Part shown: piece by piece, positions 33,003 through 42,829 of the stretch
Numbering within the stretch: the stretch's first letter is position 1
How the letters are laid out: every line of letters starts with the position of its first letter
Origin: Ichthyophis bannanicus
Lineage: Eukaryota; Chordata; Amphibia; Gymnophiona; Ichthyophiidae
DNA length: 64,000 nt
NCBI GenBank assembly: GCA_033557465.1
Contig: CM066035.1
Span: 904,673,309-904,737,308 of the forward strand
Direction of reading: 5' to 3'
Notes under the pieces: model-generated
What the model saw: the letters and a program-made list of their open reading frames with translations, nothing else
The model's database searches: none
Told to the model about the DNA's origin: nothing
Program-made: the position numbers and the translations under genes

Positions 33003-33510
33003 AACAGAGGTGTAGCACAATGGTTAATACATTGACTGATGAAACAGGGGTCATGAGTTTGGTCCCCCAGTGGGCTTAATGAGTAAGGCTGTCTGAGGCA
33101 TTACCCTTTACTTTAAATCAGTGCTGTCTGAGGCATTTTCTTTTTTAATTTAAATTAGTGCTGCCAGCAAACACACCCTCACAGTGCCATAACCTAAGGT
33201 GCCGCATAAGGCGCCCTATAAGGCACTCCAGAGGGCACATTATAAAGTGCACTGTCCGCCAAGGCACCTTATAATGTTCCCTATAGGGCGCCTTATAAGG
33301 CACCTTATAGGGTGCTTTATAGGGCGCCTTATGAGGCACCTTAAGGTTACAGCACTGTGAGGGTGTTTTTGCTGGCAGCACTAATTTAAATTAAAAAAGG
33401 AAATGCCTCAGACAGCCCTATCAAATAACACCACTGTGGGATCAAACCCATGACCTCTGCCTCCACAGTCAGTGAAGTAACCAGTGGGCTACATCTCTAT
33501 AGCTACTAAC
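33003..33510. repeat. Tail-to-tail inverted pair of tRNA-like sequences
   Basis: The left arm begins with a tRNA-like stretch (A-box-like TGTAGCACAATGG at 33011-33023, B-box-like GAGTTTGGTCCC at 33054-33065). The right arm, on the minus strand, has its own (A-box-like TGTAGCCCACTGG, B-box-like GGGTTTGATCCC). Between them the arms continue as reverse complements (CTGTCTGAGGCATTT, TTTAAATTAGTGCTGCCAGC, ACACCCTCACAGTGC). The centre (33200-33345) is a run of short palindromic words: GGCGCC, CCTTATAAGG, CCCTATAGGG. It resembles two SINE-like units fused in opposite orientation. The left copy has only one divergent repeated piece (33088-33130). Confidence 0.75.
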
Positions 33511-35139
33511 ACACCCCTGGCTGGCTACAGAAAGACTGCAGGTCACCACACCACCTGTCTGCTGTGGTTACCAGGATAGGGTAAACCAACCCATACCCAT
33601 GATACACTGCACATGTAGATCAGCAGTCTACAGCTGATCACAAGATGGGGTATGCACCCCCACAGCACCTCGGCCTGGTAGAGAGAACTGACCGTGTGTG
33701 TTACTGGCACAGAGTAGCTACAGACTGTGACATTGTGCGGGTCCTGTGCTCACCCTGAGGGTGAGGTGGGGTGGCCAGCACCAGGTCCGCAGCAGCTGGC
33801 TTTGCTGAGATAGGCTATGCTGCAGGTTGCCATCAGTGCCAGTGTGTGATAGGTAGTCCTTACAGACACACCTACTATACACCTGTGTCCATCCGTATTT
33901 CCCAGTCATATCTAGCCCTTGTGGACTATGATGCACCCAGAATAGTGCATATCCTGTGTGGGTGCCATGGTCACATGATTTAAATGAAGGGGGGTGTTTG
34001 GACCCATCCCACCCTCTGGGGCTCAGGGTGGGGGACAGGATCTCCCACCAACAGATCCACATTCTACATCCCTGCAATGGTGGCAGTAGAGGGGACCATC
34101 AACCCAAATTCTGCTGGGGAACAGGCACCCTACAGGGCAGTCAATGCAGATCTGTACACATCCATAAGGCAATAGCAAACAGACAGTAGGCCTGGAAATG
34201 CTCAGCTGCCCCCCACCACTATCTGACATTCTCCAGCAGCTGCACCCTGCAAGGTGTTCCAGCTATACACATACTAACTGCAGACAATCTGCTAGCTAGT
34301 CCATAGTGCATGTTCCTGGAAGAGAACACACACACACACAGCAGATAAGTCAGTGATTGGGCCCCAGAAAAGAGAACCCATAAATATCGCTTGAGAGACA
34401 AAACTATACAGCACTATGGGGGAACCTAGCCATGCCGTGGTCACTGCTCAGTCAGGGTGAGAGTGACCTCCCAGCAGGACATGCTGTGGCCACCCTGTCC
34501 GTGCAGGTGGTGGTCGGGCACTACAATGTCCCAGCCATTGCCTTATGCCCTGTGTAGATGCATCCTGCCCAGTCCACCCTGTCCAGGCCATACCCACAGT
34601 ACCTTGCACCTCATTATGCACATTGGCAGGCTAACACTGGAAACAGTGCAAGCAGTGTGGGCTGATTAAGGTGTAGGCAGCCACAACACACTGCATAGAC
34701 AGACACACACTCCCACACCTATGCCAGCATTGTGGAAATATAGAGGCTTTTGGCAGCCCTGGCCACCACACCAGTCCTGGGCACAGTGCAGGCATGGCTA
34801 TGGTATGCAATACTTTTGGGGTCACTCCCCAGGGTGGTAAACATTGTCAGAAACCAAAACTGAAACACACTCCACAGATATCAGAAAGGTTGCTATGATG
34901 CAGCTCTATCAGCAAATTGTGATTAACTTAGGAATTGCTATCTGCTATTAATCATAGCAACCTTTTGATACATGTGTAACGTATTCCCAAGTTTAGGGCG
35001 GCATTGCTAAGGTATGCAAGTGCTAGTATTGGGAGATGCTGCTGCACGCAGGGCCCAACAGCCTGACTCTCCATGAGGCTTTGGATAGTGGAGCCTGTGG
35101 TTGTGGGTGTTTATGCCCTTGTTGACCACTGCTCTAGGG

Positions 35140-35332
35140 CAGAGATTCCCAACTCCGGTTCTGCTGGGCCAAACACTGTTTGGATTTTCATACTGTCCCT
35201 AATGAATATGCATGAGATAGATTTGCATACCATGGGGGTGGCGCATACAAATGCAGCACAGGCATATTTATTAGAGAGCGCATGAAACTTGAATGATGTT
35301 TGGGCCTCCAGGACTGCAGTTGGGAAACTCTG
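35140..35332. mobile_element. hAT-type MITE
   Basis: The ends are CAGAGATTCCCAACT and, read inward from the right, CAGAGTTTCCCAACTGCAG. The flanking 8-mers CTCTAGGG (35132-35139) and CTCTAGGT (35333-35340) differ only in the last base. Next to the ends are GGGCCAAACA and its inverse TGTTTGGGCC. The interior has AATGAATATGCATGAGATAG. There is no ORF. A piece of a related element may lie at 57285-57350. Confidence 0.8.
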
Positions 35333-36668
35333 CTCTAGGTATTGCACATGTTTATGGTGTCTGTGCTCTGTAGGGTAAAATATAGGCGTTTCAGGCATGT
35401 TTATGTTATCTGCAATAAAGGTTCCGTCTTTATTACCATGGTTTAGTACTGGGTAAAATATGGGGACTGGGTTGGCAGGCACCACAACTGGGACTTGAAC
35501 TTGTGACATTCTGCTCATGAACACACTGGCTGTGTGTACTGCACCACACTGTTTCCACAGGGACAGTTCATTCCCTGGGGATACCATGACTGTTCGTCAG
35601 ACAGACCCTGTTTGTTGCAGTGCACAGCACCCACCTAAACGGGGCTAGGCCATGGTCTGCTGTGGGCAGATGCCACTGCTCCCTCCGCCACCAGCACCCC
35701 TCCACCACCATGCTGCCATGCCATTATGCCGGTGGTGCTGGTGGTGTGCAGTCCCAGGCCATCCAGTATGCTGGTAGGCAGCTGCTTATGGTGTGGGTTC
35801 TTGGGTAGGGTGCCTACATGGACATGCGTGCTTTCCCCTCCCCCCCCCCCACACTGCCTGCCAATGTTCTGTGCCCTTGGGGGTACCTGCTGGGTAATCT
35901 CCCCTGTGACACTGTGGGACACACACTTGTGCCCATGTTGGACCCTCGTCAGTTGATGTCTTGCTGCTTTATAGTTTCGGCATTCCTATGTGCCACCTAG
36001 GCATCTGCCTAACACGCACTGTGCCCCAGCTGGACCACAGCATGTGCCGCCTGCAGGCCTCTATATCCCATTTACAGCATCAGTACAGTTGCCCTTTCCT
36101 ACGTGCCCACTCTGCTGTTACTGCACATGTGCTTGTGCACGCCATAACAAACCTGCCCAATCTAAACGACAGAAACCCTGATCAGCGCTATTTCAATGTG
36201 GGATCATTCACTTTGTAGGGGGACAGAGAATAGACCCTTCCAAACATGATATCTTATTTTTTGAGCTTTGTCAGTGGTGTTGCTTTATGTTTATCATTAA
36301 TATCACTTTTGGCCAGCTTGGTTATTGCGATTTTAAATGTGGTTCAGGTCATTTTCTATGTTTATTTGCCTTTTTGTTCCATGCACACGTATCACTACTA
36401 TCACGTTTTTGGGTTTCCCTGGCTTTGCTGTACATTGCTGATTGAAATGGTTTCTCTTTCCTGCAAATGTGCCTTAACGCGAGGGTTTCACTGGCGTTAG
36501 TGTTCAGATCCAGATTTCACAGCGCTAGTGTGCCTTAACGCCGCAGCCGCATTATCGCGCGCTAAGTGAGGTTATCACGCGATAATGTTACATTATTGTG
36601 CGATAACGTCACTTATCGTGCGATAATACCACCGCTGCGCCATTAGCGCCGTTTAGTAAGCATACCCC

Positions 36669-37734
36669 TAGGTGTTCTATGATTATATTATTTTATTTAT
36701 TTAGTACTGATCATGTGCACAGTGCCATAAAAGTTAAAGCTAGACACTGTGACTGAATAAAACGAGCCTTATGTTATCAGTAAGTATGAACTCTCCCTGC
36801 TCCAATGAGCTTACAATAAATTGGGGGAGGAGCGAATGCTACACTGGGGGTTATTTTAGAAGCCTTATTGGCAATTTCTATATGGAAAATCTGGCATTTG
36901 CACATGGAAATGGCAATTTTAGAACAGATGTGCATAATATGTAGAAATTGCAAAGGGACGTTAGGGAATAGCCTGGGAGATGAAAGGTTGATACTTGTAG
37001 TCCCCATTTCATAAAGGGAATATTATGCAGGGCAGGATTCATCTTTTGGTGGGTCCTAGACAAACACACACATTGGGCCCCACTACCATAATATAAATAT
37101 ATCTTAAAACTCCCACAAATGGGACCCCACATGGTTCTGACTGCAGAGGCAAACCAGCAGGTAAGAGGTACTGCTGCTGCTTGGAGGACAGTGCATGGGG
37201 GGGGGGGGGTGGAGTGAGGAGAACAGACAGACCTCTGTGGGCAGCGATGGCTTGGTCTCCCCTCCCACCCCTGTCCTTCTTTCTTCCGGATTCTGCCTTG
37301 GGAGCCACTGAATGAGTCCCTCTGAGAGAGTCCCTCCTAAACATCTGGGACCAAGGCACAAGCCTGGTTTGCTTATACCTTAATCTAGCGCTTGAATAAG
37401 GGGACTGAAACTGAGGGAAAGATGGCTGAGGGTGTCAGATTTCATAGAGTCTGTCTGGTGAGCGGTCTGTACGAACTGCGAGTACTTTGGCAAGCCTCAG
37501 GGGAGGAAAGCTAATTGAAAATGAGCACATTTTTTCTTTCCAGTCGAAACAAATAAATGCTGTGAAACCGAAACACAAGAACATGCAAGAAAGAACTGAC
37601 CACAGAGAGACTGAGCATGTCCAGATGCTCCGATTTTGCTTCCACAGTGATATTGCGTTATGGCTCGCCTGCGTCAGTCAATCAAGAAGCGCACAGACGG
37701 GGTGGCAGCGATACACAGGACAGCAACGCAGGTA
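36669..37734. other. No recognised gene
   Basis: Contains a G-run (37197-37210) and short frames on both strands without recognisable domains. No repeat boundary is supported. Confidence 0.35.
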
Positions 37735-37898
37735 AGAACATAAGACATGCCATACTGGGTCAGACCGAGGTCCATCAAGCCCAGTATCCTGTTTCCAACA
37801 GTGGCCAATCTAGGTCATACGTACCTAGCAATATCCCCAAAAGACACAGGTTCCACAATGCTTGTACTAGGTCAAGCATTGATATCCTGGGTCCCTTT

Positions 37899-38850
37899 TT
37901 AATAGTGGTTTATGGACCTTTCCTCCAGGAACTTGTCCAAACCTTTTTTAAACCCAGCTATACTAACAGCCCTTACTACATCCTCCGGTAACAGATTCCA
38001 GAGTTTGATTACACATTGAGTGAAAAAATATTTTCTCTTATTTGTCTTAAATAGTTTACCCTGTAGCTTCATTGCATGTCCCCTAGTCTTTCTATATTCT
38101 GATAGCGTAAACAATTGATCCACGTTTATCCGTTCCACTCCATTCATTAATTTATAGACCTCTATCATATCTCCCCTCAGCCGTCTCTTTTCCAGGCTAA
38201 AGAGCCCTAACCTTTTTAGCCTCTCTTCATAGGAGTAGCCTTCCATCCCCTTCACCAATTTGGTGGCTCTTCTCTGTACTTTTTCTAATAACGCTATGTC
38301 CTTTTTAAGATACGGTGACCAGAATTGCACACAATATTCAAGGTGCGGTCGTACCATGGAGCGATACAGAGGCATTATAATATCCTTTGTTTTATTCTCC
38401 ATTCCTTTCCTTATGATACCTAGCATTCTATTTGCTTTCTTGGCTGCCGCTGCACACTGGGCGGAGGGTTTTAACATGTTATCCACGATGACTCCTAAAT
38501 CCTTTTCCTGGGTGGTGGTTTTTAATGTGGAGCGCGGAGGGTTTTAACATGTTATCCACGATGACTCCTAAATCCTTTTCCTGGGTGGTGGTTTCTAATG
38601 TGGAGCCTTGCATCGTGTAACAATAGTGTGGGTTGTTCTTTCCTAGGTGCATAACTTTGCATTTGTCCACATTAAATTTCATCTGCCATTTGGATGCCCA
38701 GTCTTCCAATTTATCCAGATCCTCCTGCAGTTTTCCACAATCCTCTTGGGTTTTAACAACTTTAAACAGTTTTGTGTCATCTGCAAATTTGATAACCTCA
38801 CTAGTTATTCCCTTTTCCAGGTCATTTATGAATATATGGGAAAGGTATGG
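37899..38850 (-). pseudogene. CR1 reverse transcriptase, C-terminal half
   Basis: The minus frame begins with INDLEKGITSEVIKFADDTK (the catalytic Asp pair), continues with MKFNVDKCKVMHLG and EKDLGVIVD, and then, after a 73-bp duplication that breaks the frame at about 38461-38534, resumes with AKKANRMLGIIRKGM, VRPHLEYCVQFWSPY, RRATKLVKGMEG, EKRRLRGDMIEVYK and a C-terminal KLWNLLPEDVV, stopping at 37899. These are the standard C-terminal motifs of CR1. The N-terminal two thirds are missing. Without the duplication this stretch would be open. Confidence 0.85.
38461..38603. repeat. 73-bp tandem duplication inside CR1
   Basis: GCGGAGGGTTTTAACATG and the following sequence to GTGGAG occur at 38461 and again at 38534 with a single visible base change (TTTTTAATG against TTTCTAATG). 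The other CR1 copies lack the duplication. Confidence 0.85.
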
Positions 38851-39480
38851 GAAAGGTGTGGGAAAGAGACGCTAACCCCGGGAGGTGGCCTCCCAGCTAA
38901 TCTCAGCCATTCATTTCCCTCAAACTCAACCTGTGCGCAAATCATTGGACAGACTCATAGCAAGACAACCACATTTTTGGACTGGTGGAGCACGTTTTCT
39001 CCTAACTGCCTCTAAAAAACATGTTGCAAGCAAAGGACTAAAGGTGTGTTGAGGAGCGCAGCTTTCTACAAGCCCAGAAAGCTACTTTAGTGGCCTGAGA
39101 GGGAAAGGGTAAACTACTACTTATTATCTGTATAGTGGTATAAGGCATACCTAGCGCTGTACATGTACATGTAAGAGACGGACCCTGCTCAAAGAGCTCA
39201 CTGTCTATCCAAGATAGACAAATGCAACAAACAAGGGACTAGGGTAGAAGAAGGGAAATGATTCTAACATACGTGGGTGGTAAACAGGAGAATAAGGGAG
39301 GTCAGGATCCAAACACCATCATCTGTCATGATCATAGACACACACAGAACCAACACAGATAGAAACAGATCCACATTTTCTTCCTAAGCGCCTATAGGCA
39401 ATTGAGGTGGGGGGGGGAGGTGCTTCACCCTTCCGCCTTCTGCTAGCATCCCCTCTCATCTTCTTCTCATTCCTGGATTA
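38851..39480 (-). other. LINE 3' end remnant and unclassified sequence
   Basis: The minus strand at about 39235-39115 has GACAGTGAGCTCTTTGAGC, AGGGTCCGTCTCTTACATG, ACAGCGCTAGGTATGCC: the same 3' UTR as the LINE ending at 8272. The rest is unclassified. Confidence 0.55.
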
Positions 39481-40020
39481 GTAGTGGCAGCAGCAGAAAA
39501 AATATTTGTGAGACTCAGTGCAGGTCCCACAATTCTCTATCCCCTCCTCTCACAGGACCAGCGCTACCCAGTAAGCATGGTAAGTGCCGCAGGAGGGTCC
39601 GAGGTCAGTGGGGCACCGTCGCTAGTGCCACCACCCCAACTGAATGACAAGCCAGAAGAGTCGCGCAAGAAGGGAAGAGCCTGCTGGCAAGTCCTGTGGG
39701 CAGAAGAGTTGTGCAAGGCAGTTGATCGTGGCTGAGAAGGGGAAAGCCTACCCATGGGACTTGTTTCTCCTGCAGGCAGGCTCTTCTTTTTTTGGCTACA
39801 ATCGTGGCTTTGCATAACTCTTCTGCCCACGGGAGAAGCAAGTCCATGGGCAGAAGAGTTATGCAAGGTTGCTGATCATGGTGCAGAAGGGATGAGCCTG
39901 CCCAAAGGAGAACAAGTCCCATAGGCAGAAGAGTTGTGCAAGGCCACTGAGCATGGTGGCCAATGAAGACCCTGCCCACAGGCAGAAGAGCCGTCGGCCA
40001 TATCATGCCTGCTGTGAGGC
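39481..40020. repeat. Direct and inverted copies of a 60-70 bp unit
   Basis: GGGCAGAAGAGTTGTGCAAGG followed by ATCGTGG/ATCATGG, GAGAAGG/CAGAAGG and CCTGCCCA recurs in direct orientation at about 39699, 39855, 39926 and 39980 (partial), and in inverted orientation at about 39775-39835. The open frames on both strands arise from this repeat. Confidence 0.65.
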
Positions 40021-40349
40021 CCTGAGGTAGTAGTGCAAGGGCAGTAGAGCTGAGGTCCCAGAGAGAGGAGCAGAGAAAATAAGAGGAAAGGGGCAGTGCT
40101 TTAGGGAATAGAAGATATAAGGGGTGGGACACAAATGAAGGGCAGGGCGTGAGAGTGCAAAGAGCGAGTGAAAAAGCGAGAGTCCGGGAAGGGGAACAGA
40201 GAGTTGGGGCAGCAGGAAAGCAGCTGGAAGGAGGAGGAAATATACTTGGCAGGGAAATGGAGGGCTGGGGAAACAGAGATACTGGGCACAGAGGAGGCAT
40301 AGGGAGATGGACGGGAAGTGAAGATGTGAGAAGATGGACATAGAGGGGT

Positions 40350-40930
40350 ATCACAGGAAAACGGGATATCCTAGATAAGGGGGGTCATGGGGGTCAGAGG
40401 AAAATAGGGAAGATGCTGGACATGGGGGGCATTGGGAGGTGGAGGTGATGCTGGACATGGAGGGGCACAGGGAGACAGGGGAGATTCTGGATTCAGGGGT
40501 GGAATAAGGAGGCAGAGGGGACATGCTAGATGGGGGAGGGGCTAGGAAGATGAAGGGGAAATTCTGGACATGGGAAGGGAGCATAGGAGAATGGCCAAAG
40601 AGAGAATCAAGGAGTGGAGATGTTTGAGATGGAGGGGTAACCCTGGACACGGGGGGTTAAAGGGAGACTAGGGGAAGATGGTGGACATGGGGAGTGGAAT
40701 AGAGGAGACAGAAGAGAGAAGCTGGACATGGGTGTAATAGAGAGAAGGGATAAGAAAGAGATGGCGAGATGCTGGACATGGGAGTAATAGAGAGGGGATG
40801 GGATGGAGAGGGGGAGATGCTGGACACGGGGATAGAAAGGGAAAGAGGAGATACAGAAGGATGGAAGAAAGAGAGAGCAGAGATGCTGTATGAAGGTAAA
40901 GAGAGAGAGAGGAGAGACACTGGGGGGGGG
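40350..40930. repeat. GA-rich degenerate minisatellite
   Basis: GATGCTGGACATGG or a variant (GATTCTGGATTCAGG, GATGGTGGACATGG) recurs about every 35-65 bp, separated by AGGGAGA and GGGGAGA runs. Purine asymmetry is strong on the plus strand. Frames on the minus strand are proline/serine-rich by-products. G-runs follow at 40922-40936 and 41023-41035. Confidence 0.7.
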
Positions 40931-41040
40931 GGGGGGTAGAGAATGAGCAAAAGACTGGGCAATAATGGACCAGGGAAGAAGAGGTGGGGAACGGAAGAAC
41001 CGGGCTGTGGGTTGAAAAGTGGTGGGGGGGGGGGGATTGT

Positions 41041-41730
41041 GGACTGGATAGTAAGAAGGAGTAGTGAAATGTGCCTGGGCAGAGAGACTGAAAAATAAAT
41101 GCAAGAAAGATGTGAAGAAAACAAAAGGGGGAAAAAGAAATGGCAGATGGACTAGAGACTGTAGAAAGAGAGTTAAGAGAAGACAGAAGAAAAGAGAAGC
41201 CTCAGATCGGGACCAGCATGACCAGAGAATAAAATGGTCAGACAACAAAGGTAGAATAAATAATTTTATTTTCAATTTATTGATCAGACTTTGCGCTACA
41301 TTTATACATGGTGCAGGGAAATGCATCTTTTTCTATTTCTGTGATGTTGTACTTATGCAGAGTCTGGCTTCTTGGGGTTTCAGTTTAATTTTTGTCTACT
41401 TATTTTTATTCTGTACTCAGTGGGGGTCTCTGTTTTGAATGTGTGATCAAGGCCAGGTGTTCTGTTAACATGGAGTTTTCATATAGGGATCTATACTGCA
41501 GTAATCTGACTTGTTCGGCTTTTGAAATATGGATGTTCTAGGGTTTCGCTACAATATTTACAGTGCTGCTCTTTGCTGGGCAGGCTCCTTGTGTGACTTT
41601 TGGAAGTTGATGCTGGTATGGTATAGTAGATTTGCTCTGTAGATCCTCAGTGACCTTTGTAGGGGGTTGTATTAGTTCTGCTTGGTACAGGAGAACGTTT
41701 ATATTGTTGTTACTGAGATGACCAGAATCC
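41041..41730. other. No recognised feature
   Basis: Purine-rich at the left, then AT-rich. Nothing coding is supported. Confidence 0.35.
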
Positions 41731-41960
41731 GATTATTGATTTATTTAACACTATTTCTATACCGCTCTTCTACAATTCAGAATGGTTCACATAGAACACA
41801 GAAAACAAGCTAGAGCGAAATTATGCGATCTGTTGTTCAGTTCATGGAATGGTAAAACATGGCAACAGAACTATGTACAGGGGATGAGAACGTAACTATG
41901 TACAGGGTATATGGGGATTGAATGATCTACAGTTGGGAAGAGGGAATTCCTGGAATTTAC
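41731..41960 (-). mobile_element. SINE/L2-type tail fragment
   Basis: On the minus strand: TGTGAACCATTCTGAATTG, GAGCGGTATAGAAATAG and TAAATAAATC, which is the tail of the tRNA-headed SINE family found at 11261 and 50545. The SINE head is not present. Confidence 0.55.
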
Positions 41961-42189
41961 TGAATACTATGGGTGAATGTGTGAGTTTTGCTCTACACTC
42001 AGTGTCTGTGGATGCAGGATATATGTTCAAAAAGAAAAAATAAGAACCATAAAACAGTTTATAGCAACAAAATAAAATGTGTTATAATTTTATAATTTGG
42101 TGTTACAAACCGCGCTATGGTTCTCACTTTTTTCTTTTAGTTCCTTTGGGTGCGAGCATCTTGCTTTGTTTTTTTGCAGAATATATACA

Positions 42190-42427
42190 GTTTTATACGA
42201 GAGTTAAAGAAAAGGTTCCAGCCTCGAATTGGAATGTTACAAGATGCTCAAGGTTCTATGTTGAATGATGCTGAGAAGATCAAGAAAAGGTGGAAGGAAT
42301 ATACAGAGTTTTTATATGATAAAGATCAAGTGGACCAACAGCCGTTTCAACCTGTACCTTATGATCGGGAACCATTGGTGATGAAAGAAGAAGTTAAAGC
42401 AGCATTGAAAGCCTTATCAAAGAACAA
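42190..42427 (+). pseudogene. Internal fragment of the RTE/BovB-like ORF
   Basis: This stretch matches 30341-30573 of the RTE element almost base for base (ACGAGAGTTAAAGAAAAG, CAGCCTCGAATTGG, GAACCATTGGTGATGAAAG, CCTTATCAAAGAACAA), with about four visible substitutions. It corresponds to residues about 503-578 of the RTE protein, in the linker before the reverse transcriptase. It lacks the element's 3' end and AAC tail, so it is not an ordinary 5'-truncated insertion. Confidence 0.9.
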
Positions 42428-42829
42428 TATACTATAAACCCTTCTCAAGAGGATAAATATTGAATCATAAGCAAAAATTCCCTCAATAATAAACCCCTCA
42501 GTCTCTTCCCCAACACTTTAAATAAGTTATTTTTTAATATTTTCTTTTTTGTATATTTTTGTCGGAGCGTGCCGAGGGAGGACCAGAACCAAAAGTCCAA
42601 CCCCCTCCAGACGGCAAACTTCTTTTATTCAATTCGAAGGTTTCCAAAACATAAAAACCCCATCAAAAAGGGCACTTATCTGTATAACTCCTCAACGGCG
42701 AAAATATCCCAATCCAGCTATTGCTCTTATATCAATGTGTTCGCACGACGTGCACGTTTCGGGACAAAACCCAGTACACTATATTGATCTACCACAATAT
42801 AGCCCACCCACCATAACTCAGGTACCCTA
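42428..42829. other. No gene
   Basis: On the minus strand, 42764-42732 has CTGGGTTTTGTCCCGAAACG followed by TGCACGTCGTGCG, faintly hammerhead-like. It is listed with the other such motifs under findings at low weight. Confidence 0.3.

Larger units (their letters stand above)
32818..36668. mobile_element. TIR-bounded non-autonomous DNA transposon (3.85 kb)
   Basis: The left end GGGGTATGTTTACTAAACCG and the right end, read inward, GGGGTATGCTTACTAAACGG match over the first 28 bp with a few differences. Flanking trinucleotides are TAA and TAG, close to the TWA duplication of PIF/Harbinger elements but not identical. Next to both ends are repeated TTAACGC and CGATAAT palindromic words (36530-36650 especially). 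No transposase ORF was found in the interior. The interior contains the fold-back tRNA-like pair at 33003-33510 and a hAT MITE at 35140-35332; 33520-35130 and 35340-36450 show nothing else that I can name. Confidence 0.6.
37735..38850 (-). mobile_element. CR1 LINE, 3' half
   Basis: A minus-strand CR1 copy that starts inside the reverse transcriptase palm and ends in the 3' UTR at about 37735 (TGGGCTTGATGGACC, then TCTTATGTTCTTAC). It contains a 73-bp tandem duplication at 38461-38603. The older copy at 21089-21790 is from the same family. Confidence 0.85.

Noticed and set aside
33005..33075. A functional tRNA gene
   Set aside because: Box-like sequences are degenerate, no cloverleaf forms cleanly, and an inverted partner shows it is part of a repeat.
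40003..41326. Proline/serine-rich minus-strand frames
   Set aside because: They are by-products of the GA-rich minisatellite and purine-biased DNA.
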